From Chitinophagaceae bacterium (GTDB lineage: Bacteria > Bacteroidota > Bacteroidia > Chitinophagales > Chitinophagaceae), in assembly GCA_022843585.1 (NCBI GenBank), contig JALHNJ010000007.1:124001-188000 (forward strand): a stretch of 64,000 nucleotides of DNA, read 5' to 3'. Below, piece by piece: positions 34,549-43,669 of this stretch. The first letter of the stretch is position 1, and every line of letters begins with the position of its first letter. Below the pieces are notes generated by a model. The model saw only the letters and a program-made list of their open reading frames with translations. It was not told where the DNA came from and did not search any database. Position numbers and translations under genes: made by a program.

Positions 34549-36078
34549 ATGATGAATACCAAAAAAATAAAAACACTCGGCGAACTAAAAGCAAGTGGCT
34601 ACAAGCCTAAAAGTATTAAAGAAGAAATACGCCAAAACTTAATTTCCAAATTAAAAAAGAGCCAACCTACCTTCTCTGGTATTATTGGTTATGAAGACAC
34701 GGTAATACCTGATGTAGAAAGAGCTTTACTGAGCAAACACAATATTTTGTTTCTTGGATTAAGGGGGCAAGCAAAAACAAGGATGGCGAGGCAAATGGTG
34801 GAATTGCTGGATGAATATATTCCCGTAATAAGTGGTAGTGAGATAAGCGATGATCCGTTAAATCCTATTTCCAAATTTTCTGTTGATTTGGTTGTAGAAA
34901 AAGGAGATGCCACGCCTATTGAATGGATACATAGGAGCCAGCGGTATGGAGAAAAGTTAGCCACACCCGACGTGAGTGTAGCTGATCTAATTGGTGATAT
35001 TGACCCGATAAAAGCGGCGAATTTAAAATTAAGTTTTGCAGATGAACGGGTATTGCATTATGGCATCATACCAAGAAGTAACCGGGGAATATTTGTAATA
35101 AATGAATTACCGGATTTGCAGGCAAGAATACAGGTAGCTTTATTTAATATTCTGGAAGAAGGTGATGTGCAGATCCGTGGATTTAAATTGCGGTTGCCGT
35201 TGGATATTTTATTTGTATTTACGGCTAACCCGGAAGATTATACGAACCGTGGTTCAATTGTAACTCCATTAAAAGATAGAATTGAAAGTCAGATTCTCAC
35301 ACACTATCCAAAATCATTGGAAAATGCGTTGGAAATTACCGAGCAGGAAGCTGAAATAAGTGACGAACAAAATGCAAGGGTTAAAATAAGCGACCTCTTA
35401 AAAAGATTGATCGAGCAAATTGCTTTTGAAGCAAGAGCCAGTGAGTTTGTAGATAAAAAAAGCGGCGTAAGTGCAAGGCTTACTATTTCTGCATTCGAAA
35501 ATGCGGTGAGCTCTGCTGAAAGAAGAGCAATAATCAACAATGAAAAACAAACACAGGTTTGGATGAGTGATTTAGTTGGCATCATCCCATCTATTACCGG
35601 GAAAGTAGAATTAGTATACGAAGGCGAACAAGAAGGGCCTTACCAGGTAGCTATGAATTTGGTTGACAAAGCAATTCGTACACAGTTTGCCCTCTACTTC
35701 CCTAATCCAGACACCTTGAAGAAGAGAAGAAATACAGGTAAGCCATCCCAGGAAGAACAAAAAGATGATAATCCTTATCGCCCCATTACCCAGTGGTTCG
35801 ATAAAGGCAACAACCTTAATATTTCATTCAATACAACAGATAAAGACAAAATACTATTGCTTTATAAAGTGGATGGTCTTCATTCATTAGTAAAAAAATA
35901 TTTTCCCCAACTAAATGAAGAGCAGACTGCTTTGATGATGGAATTTGTATTGCATGGCCTTTCTTCTTATTCTCTCATTAGCAAAAAAATATTTGAAAAT
36001 AAGGTTGAATTCAAAGACCTGATGGGCAGTATGATGAATTTTACAGAGAAGGATTTTGAATTTGATGAAGAAGCGTAA
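34549..36078 (+). CDS. MoxR/magnesium-chelatase-like AAA+ ATPase
   Basis: The 509 residues hold an AAA+ core with Walker A GLRGQAKTRMAR (about residues 68-79; Ala before the Lys as in other MoxR proteins), the insert LLGD-like VADLIGDIDPIKA, Walker B region GIFVINELPDL (about 180-190), sensor 1 FVFTANPEDYTNRG (about 222-235) and a lid. About 130 C-terminal residues beyond the lid are unique. In the family such ATPases work with VWA proteins as chaperone-like remodelers; the matching VWA gene is two genes upstream. It abuts the lipoprotein stop codon directly. Confidence 0.88.
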   Translation: MMNTKKIKTLGELKASGYKPKSIKEEIRQNLISKLKKSQPTFSGIIGYEDTVIPDVERALLSKHNILFLGLRGQAKTRMARQMVELLDEYIPVISGSEISDDPLNPISKFSVDLVVEKGDATPIEWIHRSQRYGEKLATPDVSVADLIGDIDPIKAANLKLSFADERVLHYGIIPRSNRGIFVINELPDLQARIQVALFNILEEGDVQIRGFKLRLPLDILFVFTANPEDYTNRGSIVTPLKDRIESQILTHYPKSLENALEITEQEAEISDEQNARVKISDLLKRLIEQIAFEARASEFVDKKSGVSARLTISAFENAVSSAERRAIINNEKQTQVWMSDLVGIIPSITGKVELVYEGEQEGPYQVAMNLVDKAIRTQFALYFPNPDTLKKRRNTGKPSQEEQKDDNPYRPITQWFDKGNNLNISFNTTDKDKILLLYKVDGLHSLVKKYFPQLNEEQTALMMEFVLHGLSSYSLISKKIFENKVEFKDLMGSMMNFTEKDFEFDEEA

Positions 36079-36159
36079 TTTTTTGTGGAAAGAAAAAGCG
36101 GAGATATTTTTAAGGCCAATTTTTTCAGAGATTATTTAAAACAATACATGTATAGATTT

Positions 36160-36693
36160 TCACAATCTTAGCCCGATACTTCCTCCACCCCAAAATTTCA
36201 CGGGAAAATTATTTTGTATTAGTGGCGAAATAAATAAACGATAAGTAATACCTTTTTTTCGAATGGGCTGGTATCGATACCCTGCGAGTAAATACCAATA
36301 AGAAGTCATCTCCTCACTAAAAAAATCGGGCTTGCTTCCTGGCTCCGGCAAACAAAACACTTTTGTTCCACCACTAATTGTTGGAACATACCCTGTACCC
36401 AATTCTAGAAGGTGATTTTGCCTTCCTACCAGATAATTCAACCCAAATGGAATGGCTAGCTGAAACCCGGCATTACAACTTTCGCCAAACGTTCCTAATG
36501 GTGCACCTCCAATACCAATATTAAACCCTAACCCATTTTCCCTTTTTGCAAATCGGGAGTCTAATTTAATACTGAAGAGACTTGCGGGTCCTAATGCCTC
36601 AATTTGAAATTGAGAAGCCTTTTTGGAAACAGCAGACTGGGAATAGCCAGTAAAAAAATTGATAGATAATAGAAATAGCCATACAAATCTCAT
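36160..36693 (-). CDS. Secreted protein, probably small outer-membrane beta barrel
   Basis: The 177-residue product starts with a signal peptide MRFVWLFLLSINFFTGYSQ. The frame continues upstream to a TTG at 36720, but the ATG at 36693 fits the signal better. The mature part alternates hydrophobic and polar residues with Gly-rich turns (GLGFNIGIGGAPLG, LLELGTGYVPTISGG, YLLAGYRYQPI) and ends GGGSIGLRL, as in small beta barrels of the OmpW/outer-membrane type. No family identified. It follows murB on the same strand by about 50 bases. Confidence 0.65.
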   Translation of the reverse strand: MRFVWLFLLSINFFTGYSQSAVSKKASQFQIEALGPASLFSIKLDSRFAKRENGLGFNIGIGGAPLGTFGESCNAGFQLAIPFGLNYLVGRQNHLLELGTGYVPTISGGTKVFCLPEPGSKPDFFSEEMTSYWYLLAGYRYQPIRKKGITYRLFISPLIQNNFPVKFWGGGSIGLRL

Positions 36694-36742
36694 GTTCACT
36701 TTAATTTTGTTACTTGACAATAACCTTTAAAGTTTCGTTGCC

Positions 36743-37753
36743 CTAAATAATATTTACTTCTCGTTCTAATATAACTGCAAATTTTTCTTTTACACTTTGT
36801 AATATTTCTTCACTAAGATTATAAATCTCCTCTCCCTTTGCATTTCCATAATTCACTAATACTAAAGCCTGCATTGCATGGCAGCCAGCATCGCCTTTTC
36901 TATACCCTTTCCAACCGCATTGTTCTATTAACCAACCTGCAGCTAACTTCATATTTCCATTCGACAAAACATATCCAACAATAGAGGGAAACTCCTTTTG
37001 AAGAATAGAAAATTGTTCATTACTTACTTCCGGGTTTTTAAAAAAACTTCCTGCATTGCCTATTTCATTCGGATTAGGTAATTTGGAAGAACGAATATTA
37101 ATTACTGCATCAGAAATAGATTTTATGGAAAGTTCTTTTACTTCCATTTTTTCTAACTCCTGTTCCAGAGCCCCATAACTGGTATTAAAAACTGGCTGTT
37201 TTCTTAACCTGAATGTAACGTTCGTAATTACAAATTCATCTTTGTATTTTCTTTTGAACACACTTTCCCGGTAGCCAAAATCACAAGCCTTCAAATCAAA
37301 TGCATAATTCGTTTTTTCCTTTTTATGAAATGCTTTTAATTCATGAAATACATCTTTTATTTCTACGCCATAAGCACCAATGTTCTGCATTGGCGATGCC
37401 CCTACGCAACCTGGAATTAAAGAAAGATTTTCTACACCGGCCCATTCGTTTTCTATGCAGTATAAAACAAATTGATGCCAGTTCTCTCCTGCCCCGGCTT
37501 GTATGTATACAAACTCATCGTCTTCTTTAATCTTTACTATACCCTTAATCTCATTTTTAAGAACAAGCCCATTAAAATCTTGTGTGAATAAAATATTACT
37601 TCCACCTCCAAGTATTAGAGTGGGGAGTTTTGAGTTAGGAGTTATAAGTTCGCTTAGTTCCTCAATATCACCAAAGCTGGCAAAACTTCTGGCTTTTATA
37701 TCGATAGCAAAGCTGTTATAAGGCTTTAATGAGATATTTTCCTGAATTTGCAT
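36743..37753 (-). CDS. murB: UDP-N-acetylenolpyruvoylglucosamine reductase
   Basis: FAD enzyme for the second committed step of peptidoglycan precursor synthesis. The 336 residues show LKPYNSFAIDIKAR, the FAD loop LPTLILGGGSNILF (about 43-56), IPGCVGASPMQNIGAYGVEI (about 110-129), YRESVFK and the catalytic-Ser segment GNAGSFFKNPEVS (about 226-238). This is the longer E. coli-type (type I) form. The start ATG at 37753 lies 21 bases from the ATG of a divergent gene, so promoters must overlap coding DNA. Confidence 0.96.
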   Translation of the reverse strand: MQIQENISLKPYNSFAIDIKARSFASFGDIEELSELITPNSKLPTLILGGGSNILFTQDFNGLVLKNEIKGIVKIKEDDEFVYIQAGAGENWHQFVLYCIENEWAGVENLSLIPGCVGASPMQNIGAYGVEIKDVFHELKAFHKKEKTNYAFDLKACDFGYRESVFKRKYKDEFVITNVTFRLRKQPVFNTSYGALEQELEKMEVKELSIKSISDAVINIRSSKLPNPNEIGNAGSFFKNPEVSNEQFSILQKEFPSIVGYVLSNGNMKLAAGWLIEQCGWKGYRKGDAGCHAMQALVLVNYGNAKGEEIYNLSEEILQSVKEKFAVILEREVNII

Positions 37754-37774
37754 GCTGCAAACATCCTGAATTTT

Positions 37775-38428
37775 ATGACAGCAACCATCATTGGCGCCAC
37801 AGGACTTATAGGCCGGTATTTACTTAATGATTTATTACAAGATAGAAATTACGATACAATTCGAATATTAATCCGCCGCCCATTTGACCTTACTCATCCT
37901 AAATTGGAAAAGAAACTCGTAGACTTTGCTGACGCCGAAAGTTTTCGACTGGCATTGGAAGGTACAGATGTGGTATTTTGTGCTATAGGTACTACACAGA
38001 AAAAAGTAAAAGGTGATAAAACTGCCTATCGAAAAATAGATTTTGATATACCTGTAAATGCAGCCCGATTCTGTAAAATGAATGGTTGCGAAACATTTAT
38101 CCTTGTCTCATCTGTAGGTGCTGCTAGCAAAAACAATAATTTTTACTTGAAACTAAAAGGCGAAGTGGAAGATGCGGTGAGGGATGTGGAATTGAAATCA
38201 GTACATATTATGCGGCCTTCTATTTTATTGGGTGAAAGAAAAGAATTTCGCTTGGGAGAAAAGATATCAAAAGGCATTATGTCTGTGTTTTCATTTTTGA
38301 TTCCTGCAAAGTATAAGCCCATTCATGGAAAACAGGTAGCGATAGCCATGTTGGCTGCAGCAAAAAAGCGAAATAAAGGTTTTTACATATATCATTATCC
38401 TGAAATAAAAGCCACACTTATTTCTTAA
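37775..38428 (+). CDS. NAD(P)-binding Rossmann protein (atypical SDR, HTATIP2-like)
   Basis: The 217-residue protein starts MTATIIGATGLIGRYLLNDL with the dinucleotide motif GATGLIG. Then come LIRRPF after strand 2, VVFCAIGTT, ETFILVSSVGAASKNNNFYLKLKGEVE with the Tyr/Lys pair near residues 126-130, and HIMRPSILLGERKE. This is the pattern of HTATIP2/YwnB-like atypical SDRs. The frame is open back to a TTG at 37748, but the ATG directly precedes the first strand. It diverges from murB. Substrate unknown. Confidence 0.85.
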   Translation: MTATIIGATGLIGRYLLNDLLQDRNYDTIRILIRRPFDLTHPKLEKKLVDFADAESFRLALEGTDVVFCAIGTTQKKVKGDKTAYRKIDFDIPVNAARFCKMNGCETFILVSSVGAASKNNNFYLKLKGEVEDAVRDVELKSVHIMRPSILLGERKEFRLGEKISKGIMSVFSFLIPAKYKPIHGKQVAIAMLAAAKKRNKGFYIYHYPEIKATLIS

Positions 38429-38449
38429 CTTCATCGGATAAATTTTTGT

Positions 38450-39682
38450 ATGAAAAGATTCCAGCTTCTTGTCGCTATATTGATTGTTGCAGTTCAACTA
38501 TCTTACTCTCAAACTGCAGAATCCTTTTATAAAAAAGGAGATTCGCTAAATAAATTAAAGGAGTATACCAATGCTGCAGCCGCATATGCTGCAGGTATAA
38601 GATATGAAGGCAAAGATGCAGATTTAAATCGCCATTGGATGGCTGCCAAAGCATGGTCGCTGGCAAACATTCCGGATAGTGCGTTTTCGTTGCTTAATAT
38701 AATGGCCAAGTCTGACAGGATTTCACCATCGGATGCTACCGGGCTTGAAAACGACAAAGATTTCTCTAATCTACAGTCTGATAAAAGATGGAGCGACTTA
38801 CTAAACAAAGCAAAAGAGAAGGCAAGTAAAAATTATAACGTAGAAGAATTAATATATGGTAGAAAAGATGGAGTTGCATTAACAATGCTTCACCTGAAAC
38901 CCACCTCAAAACCAAATGGGAAAACAGTATTATGGGTGATGGCCGGCTCCTGGTATTCTTCTTACCAGCAAGCCGAAAGATCTGTTCGTCCTTCCTCTAT
39001 GTATTTAGATAAAGGATTTACTGTTTTTCTTGTGATACTCGGTTCTCAACCCCGCTACGCTATTCCTGATGAAATTGAAGATGTAAAAAGAGCAGTTCGT
39101 TATATCCGGTATAATGCAGCCAAATTAAAAGTAGAACCCAACATGATTGGCATTTACGGTGGCTCTGCCGGAGGACATCTTTCCCTGGCAGTGGCAATGG
39201 CAGATGAAAAAATTGATTCCACAGCACAAGATCCTGTTAACCGTATGTCATCAAGAGTACAGGCAGCTGCAGTACTGTATCCTCCAACTGATTGTTTAAA
39301 CTGGGGTTTCACTGGTGCTAATATGGTTAATATGGGAGATTTGCTAAAAGGCTCCGGTGTGTATGGTGCATTTGATTTCCGGGTTTGGAATAATAAAACA
39401 AGAACATACGACCATGTAACTGATACAAGTTCAAGAAATAAAATTGGGCGGGAATCGTCGCCTATTTACGCAATTTCTTCTGACGACCCTCCTGTTTTTA
39501 TTATACACGGTGATGCAGACAAAACTGTACCCTTGCAGCAATCAACATCTTTTGTTGCCAAACTAAATGAAGCAGGGGTTGTAAATAAATTGATCATCAA
39601 AAAAGGAGGCGATCATAATCCGATGGATATGATGCCGGAGTTATATCAATTTGTAGATTGGTTTGAAATGCATTTGAAATAA
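38450..39682 (+). CDS. Secreted alpha/beta hydrolase (esterase/lipase-like) with N-terminal TPR-like region
   Basis: The 410 residues have a signal peptide (MKRFQLLVAILIVAVQLSYSQ), a helical region of TPR type (about 25-115; AESFYKKGDSLNKLKEY), and an alpha/beta hydrolase domain from about 130. The nucleophile elbow reads GIYGGSAGGHLSLA (Ser about 230), and the acid/His part reads FIIHGDADKTVP (about 348-359) and KKGGDHNPM (about 386-394), completing Ser-Asp-His. The shape is like BD-FAE/carboxylesterase proteins acting on esters in the periplasm. Its ATG is 21 bases after the previous stop. Confidence 0.82.
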   Translation: MKRFQLLVAILIVAVQLSYSQTAESFYKKGDSLNKLKEYTNAAAAYAAGIRYEGKDADLNRHWMAAKAWSLANIPDSAFSLLNIMAKSDRISPSDATGLENDKDFSNLQSDKRWSDLLNKAKEKASKNYNVEELIYGRKDGVALTMLHLKPTSKPNGKTVLWVMAGSWYSSYQQAERSVRPSSMYLDKGFTVFLVILGSQPRYAIPDEIEDVKRAVRYIRYNAAKLKVEPNMIGIYGGSAGGHLSLAVAMADEKIDSTAQDPVNRMSSRVQAAAVLYPPTDCLNWGFTGANMVNMGDLLKGSGVYGAFDFRVWNNKTRTYDHVTDTSSRNKIGRESSPIYAISSDDPPVFIIHGDADKTVPLQQSTSFVAKLNEAGVVNKLIIKKGGDHNPMDMMPELYQFVDWFEMHLK

Positions 39683-39684
39683 AC

Positions 39685-42183
39685 TCACACCGCATCCACA
39701 TCTGTCACAATCGTTACACTTCTGAAACTTTTGTTTTGATGAAGGATTGCCACTTGTTCCAATAGATCTTTTTTACACTGATTAATGGTTTTGCCATCCC
39801 TTGGTAGCTTAATAAGCAATTCCATTAAAAACTGATTTCGTATGCGGCCAACAACAGGTTCTGCCGGGCCTACCAAATAAGGTCCATATTTACTTTTCAA
39901 TGCATCCGTATAAGTATGTGCAGCCCTTTCCACTACTTCTTTAATCTTATGTTTGAAAGTGAGATGAATAAGTCTTGAGAATGGCGGATAAGAAAACTCT
40001 TTCCGCTTTTTTAATTCCTCAGCAAACATCGATTTGTAATCGTGTTGCTGAACAACTTGCAATAATGGATGTTGGGGTTGAGAAGTTTGTACCAACACTT
40101 TTCCGCTTTCTTCTTTTCTTCCGGCACGGCCACTTACCTGTTCTATTAATTGAAAAGCCCTTTCATTTACTCTAAAATCAGCAAAATGTAAAAGTCCGTC
40201 CGCATCAAGTATTCCAACCAAATCAACATTATCAAAATCCAACCCTTTAACTACCATTTGCGTTCCAACTAAAATATCAATCCGTTTTTGTTCAAATTGT
40301 TGGATTAACACATCATGGGCATTTTTCCCTTTCACGGTATCAATATCCATTCTCGCCACTTTTGCATCGGGGAAAGTTTCCTGTAATTGTTCTTCTATTT
40401 TTTCGGTACCAAAATTTCGTTGTAAAAATTTATCGCTGCCACAGGCTGCGCAGGTATGCACCGGCGGATACGTAGTACCGCAATAATGACAAACTAATTT
40501 ATTGCTGAGCTTGTGAAAGGTCAACGATACATCACAGTATTTGCATTGCGGAATCCAACTGCAAACACTGCAAATCTGGTAGGGTGAATAGCCTCTCCTG
40601 TTTTGAAACAAAATAATTTGCCGGTTTCTCGCTATTACTTCATTCACTGCTTCAACTAATTGAGGCGATAACATGATTTTCGATTTATCCTTCTGCATGA
40701 TCTTTCGCAGGTCGATCATTTCAATTGGCGGCAGTTTTAAATCCCCGTAGCGCTGCATTAATTCTACCAAACCATATTTACCTGATGTGGCATTATAATA
40801 GCTTTCTACAGAAGGTGTTCCGCTGCCCAGCAATGTTTTGGCATTGAACAATGATGCAAAATAAATTGCCGCATCCCTTCCATTATATCTCGGAGCAGGT
40901 TCTTGTTGTTTAAAGGATGAATCATGTTCTTCATCACAAATTATCAATCCAAGATTTTGGTACGGAAGAAACACAGACGACCTTGCTCCCAGTATCACTC
41001 TTAATTCTCCGTTTTTTACTTTGTTCCATATCTCCACTCTCTCATTTTGGGAAAATTTAGAATGATAAATACCAATATATCCTCCAAAGTGTTTTTGTAA
41101 TCTTCTGATAACTTGTGAAGTCAATGCAATCTCCGGCAGCATGTATAAAACCTGCTTACCTTGTTTGATGTGTTCTTCAATTAACTTAATATAGATATTC
41201 GTTTTACCACTTGAGGTTACACCATGCAACAAACAAACAGCTTTGCTTTGCAATTGCTCTTTTACTTCTGCAAATGCTTTTTGTTGTGCTTCGCTTAATT
41301 CAAAATCAATCTGTACATTCTTAGGCAAGTATTTTATTCTATCAATAATTCTCTTCTCTATCCAAAGAATTTTCTTTTCTACCAATCCTTTTAATTGTGC
41401 TTCTGATGCACCGGATTTTTTTAAAAGAGAAGATTTAACTACTTCTCCTTCTGTTTTTACTAAATGAAGATAGCTGAGGAGCAGCTCCATTTGCTTGGGA
41501 GCTTTTGTCCAGTTATTCAGCAGGTCAGATAATTTTTCCTCACTGTCATATTCGGGATTCAGCAATACATAGGTTTCCTTTTTCGGCGTATAGGTTTGTT
41601 TCAATGATTCCCATACAAAACAAACTTTCTTTTGAATAAGCCGGTTAATAACAGGATATACATGCGATGAATCTAATACCTGCTGTACTTCGGAAAGATT
41701 TAATTCCTTTTTTATCAATAATGCTTCGGCTACAATATATTCATCATGATCGAGTGCAGAAAATTCATCGCCATATTCTTCATTATACACCAATATAGTC
41801 TCGCTGGATAATTTAAAGTGAGCAGGTAAGGCAGCAGCCATTACTTCGCCTTCACTGCACATATAATAAGAGGCGATCCATTCCCACAATTTGAGTTGTT
41901 CTTCAAATATTACAGGCTCCACATCGAGTACATTGAGAATATCTTTTGTTTCAAAAAATTCTGGTTTCTCATTATGCAATTCCTTTACGATACCTGCATA
42001 TTTTTTACTCTTTCCTAAATTCACTTCTACCCTGCAGCCGGGTTTTACAATTTCCAGTAAATGGGCTGGCACAGACCATGTGTAGTTTTTGGGTAATGCG
42101 GCGGGTATGATAACTTCTGCAAAAACACCCCCATCCTCTAAAGAAGGGCTAACGTTTCTTATATGTAAATTTTCCTCCTGCAT
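39685..42183 (-). CDS. priA: Primosomal helicase PriA
   Basis: Restarts stalled replication forks. The 832 residues show the N-terminal DNA-binding domain (AEVIIPAALPKNYTWSVP), Walker A LLHGVTSSGKTNIY (about 318-331), DEEH box ICDEEHDSS (about 411-419), the zinc-binding cysteine cluster (CSVCSWIPQCKYC and CHYCGTTYPPVHTCAACGS, about 535-585), and the C-terminal helicase motif VSGRAGR. Length is normal for Bacteroidota. Its first codons (SLEDGGVF) match a sequence type often seen in dispersed repeats of this phylum. Converges on the esterase gene with 2 bases between. Confidence 0.97.
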   Translation of the reverse strand: MQEENLHIRNVSPSLEDGGVFAEVIIPAALPKNYTWSVPAHLLEIVKPGCRVEVNLGKSKKYAGIVKELHNEKPEFFETKDILNVLDVEPVIFEEQLKLWEWIASYYMCSEGEVMAAALPAHFKLSSETILVYNEEYGDEFSALDHDEYIVAEALLIKKELNLSEVQQVLDSSHVYPVINRLIQKKVCFVWESLKQTYTPKKETYVLLNPEYDSEEKLSDLLNNWTKAPKQMELLLSYLHLVKTEGEVVKSSLLKKSGASEAQLKGLVEKKILWIEKRIIDRIKYLPKNVQIDFELSEAQQKAFAEVKEQLQSKAVCLLHGVTSSGKTNIYIKLIEEHIKQGKQVLYMLPEIALTSQVIRRLQKHFGGYIGIYHSKFSQNERVEIWNKVKNGELRVILGARSSVFLPYQNLGLIICDEEHDSSFKQQEPAPRYNGRDAAIYFASLFNAKTLLGSGTPSVESYYNATSGKYGLVELMQRYGDLKLPPIEMIDLRKIMQKDKSKIMLSPQLVEAVNEVIARNRQIILFQNRRGYSPYQICSVCSWIPQCKYCDVSLTFHKLSNKLVCHYCGTTYPPVHTCAACGSDKFLQRNFGTEKIEEQLQETFPDAKVARMDIDTVKGKNAHDVLIQQFEQKRIDILVGTQMVVKGLDFDNVDLVGILDADGLLHFADFRVNERAFQLIEQVSGRAGRKEESGKVLVQTSQPQHPLLQVVQQHDYKSMFAEELKKRKEFSYPPFSRLIHLTFKHKIKEVVERAAHTYTDALKSKYGPYLVGPAEPVVGRIRNQFLMELLIKLPRDGKTINQCKKDLLEQVAILHQNKSFRSVTIVTDVDAV

Positions 42184-42220
42184 TAATAAATTGAGTTAGC
42201 TATTAATTAAAGGTACTTTA

Positions 42221-42985
42221 TCATTCCCCTTTAGGGGTTGGGGGTCTCCAGGCACCATTATATTCAATTAATTTCTCTTCCATAATATTATATACTTGCT
42301 GCTTGAGCTTTTCTACATCAGCAGCAACATATCCAGTTACTGATATTTCATCCAGATAAAGAATCCTGTTTTCACCGGGTGTCATTAAGAATAAACTTTC
42401 ATACGGCATCCTGCGATAGGCATCTAAAAACAATACGGGTTTAAGGGGTGTTTGTGTTTCTATGGCCAACTTGAATGCACCATCGTAAAATTTTTTTAAT
42501 GGCTCCGTGCCCATATTAAAAGTGCCTTCTGGAAAAACTAACACAGAAATTCCTTTTTTAATTAATGATTTTAATATGAGTACACTCTTTGCCCTGTTAG
42601 CGGGACTGCTGCGATCTACGGTTACAATAGCATTTCTATAAATAAATCCGAACACCGGTACTTTACTCATCTCTACTTTTCCTAATGGTCGTATTGGCTG
42701 ACGATAGGCTTTGGGAATCATTGCTGAATCCAGGTAAGAAATATGATTGGTGACAAAAATATAAGCCTTCCTTTTATTATGCGGAGCTTCGTATATTTTT
42801 TTATGCCAGATAAAAATTAAGAAGAACCAGCTATCAGCCCATAGAGTACACAAACGCATTACCATGTTGCCACCTTTTATTCGCCCAAAGAAACTGGCGA
42901 TGATAACAAATGGAAATATCAACAGCATGACTGCCACAAAAGTGATGAAGGCGTAGAGACTGTATATGGCTTTTAGAAATTTCAA
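42221..42985 (-). CDS. 1-acyl-sn-glycerol-3-phosphate acyltransferase (PlsC-like)
   Basis: Adds an acyl chain to lysophosphatidate or a related lysolipid. Motifs: two membrane helices at the start (YSLYAFITFVAVMLLIFPFVIIA), the catalytic FVTNHISYLDSAMIP (NHxxxxD), VFPEGTFNMG (glycerol-phosphate site) and KPVLFLDAYR. The frame is open to 43177, but that would overlap the next gene and would translate a heptamer repeat; a TTG at 42985 gives MKFLKAIYSLYAF, a natural beginning, so 254 residues are preferred. The last codons (RPPTPKGE) are coded by a palindromic repeat (42225-42246). Confidence 0.85.
   Translation of the reverse strand: MKFLKAIYSLYAFITFVAVMLLIFPFVIIASFFGRIKGGNMVMRLCTLWADSWFFLIFIWHKKIYEAPHNKRKAYIFVTNHISYLDSAMIPKAYRQPIRPLGKVEMSKVPVFGFIYRNAIVTVDRSSPANRAKSVLILKSLIKKGISVLVFPEGTFNMGTEPLKKFYDGAFKLAIETQTPLKPVLFLDAYRRMPYESLFLMTPGENRILYLDEISVTGYVAADVEKLKQQVYNIMEEKLIEYNGAWRPPTPKGE
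42225..42246 (-). repeat. Short C-tract/G-tract palindromic repeat, copy 2
   Basis: On the minus strand ACCCCCAACCCCTAAAGGGGA, a near copy of 22331-22350. It supplies the last codons of the acyltransferase gene, suggesting the repeat moved into, or grew from, the gene end. Confidence 0.6.
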
Positions 42986-42993
42986 ATGGGAAT

Positions 42994-43028
42994 AGTGAAT
43001 GGTGAATGGTGAATGGTGAATAGCGAAC
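42994..43028. repeat. Heptamer tandem repeat (GGTGAAT)
   Basis: Five 7-base units: AGTGAAT, three perfect GGTGAAT, and a degenerate AGCGAAC. It lies just upstream of the preferred acyltransferase start. About 20 bases further on, the stretch GCTTCGCCTTCGCTCAGCAC resembles another dispersed intergenic motif of this phylum. Confidence 0.75.
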
Positions 43029-43109
43029 AGAATGTACAAGAGTGCGATGCTTCGCCTTCGCTCAGCACAGGCTCCACAAAGGATGGTAGTAGCAATGCAG
43101 CTGGGTTCA

Positions 43110-43586
43110 TTATTTTTTATTTTTGTATTTATTATCGTCGCCGGGGCAACTGCATTGAAAATCGGTTTCCAGATCAATAACGGTAACTACAGTTGTTGAT
43201 TCATTGCATTGGGCATATACAATTCGTACCCGTTGGTCATCTTTGGTAACACCTTCCAGCGCATAGCGGGGACAACGGGCATTTTGCAGATCGCTTTTGT
43301 TGTAATTTATTTTTCCATCTTGCATAATCTCTTCTACTTCTGCCTGCGAAATTTTGCGGCATTGCATTCTGCATTTTGCATGGTTGCTGTATTCGAGATA
43401 GGATATGCGGCGGTCGAAACCTCTGTCCCGGTCAGTTTTATTGCTTGCCGGATCTTTTGGCTTTGTAGTAGTGGTTTTGGGTTTTGGTTGAGGATCATCA
43501 CTTTTCCGCAATTGATTAATTACAATAACAGCGATCAGCAGCACGGCAATGAGGATATAGGGAGCCCATTTCTTATTCAAAGTCAA
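43110..43586 (-). CDS. DUF4258-like membrane-anchored protein
   Basis: The 158 residues have one N-terminal membrane helix (PYILIAVLLIAVIVINQL, about 9-26), a Lys/Thr/Pro linker and a DUF4258-type domain: YLEYSNHAKCRMQCRKISQ, AEVEEIMQDGKI, RVRIVYAQCNESTTVVTVID. DUF4258 is related to RelE-type folds found in toxins, but the anchor and an absence of an antitoxin partner argue against a toxin-antitoxin pair. Five or more cysteines, ending in QCSCPGDD, suggest metal or disulfide chemistry. Starts are TTG (43586 or 43580); the choice is uncertain. Confidence 0.7.
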   Translation of the reverse strand: MTLNKKWAPYILIAVLLIAVIVINQLRKSDDPQPKPKTTTTKPKDPASNKTDRDRGFDRRISYLEYSNHAKCRMQCRKISQAEVEEIMQDGKINYNKSDLQNARCPRYALEGVTKDDQRVRIVYAQCNESTTVVTVIDLETDFQCSCPGDDNKYKNKK

Positions 43587-43654
43587 ACATTTGGATAAAA
43601 ATACCTGAATTTAAAAAATCAGCGAAATCAAACTTAATCCTCCTAACAGTGGTT

Positions 43655-43662
43655 TATCTTTG
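43655..43662 (+). promoter_or_regulatory. -7 box of mtaB, 7 bases before the ATG
   Basis: TATCTTTG fits TAnnTTTG. Transcription would start around 43666-43668, so the mRNA has almost no leader before the ATG at 43670. Confidence 0.65.
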
Positions 43663-43669
43663 CCGCCTT

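Noticed and set aside
42994-43028. Possible CRISPR-like array
   Set aside because: Seven-base units without spacers are a simple tandem repeat; no Cas genes are in the window.
42986-43177. Extension of the PlsC-like protein by 64 residues
   Set aside because: It would overlap the DUF4258 gene and translate the GGTGAAT tandem repeat; the family starts at the membrane helix.
43110-43586. DUF4258 gene as a toxin of a toxin-antitoxin pair
   Set aside because: It has a membrane anchor and no small antitoxin gene beside it.
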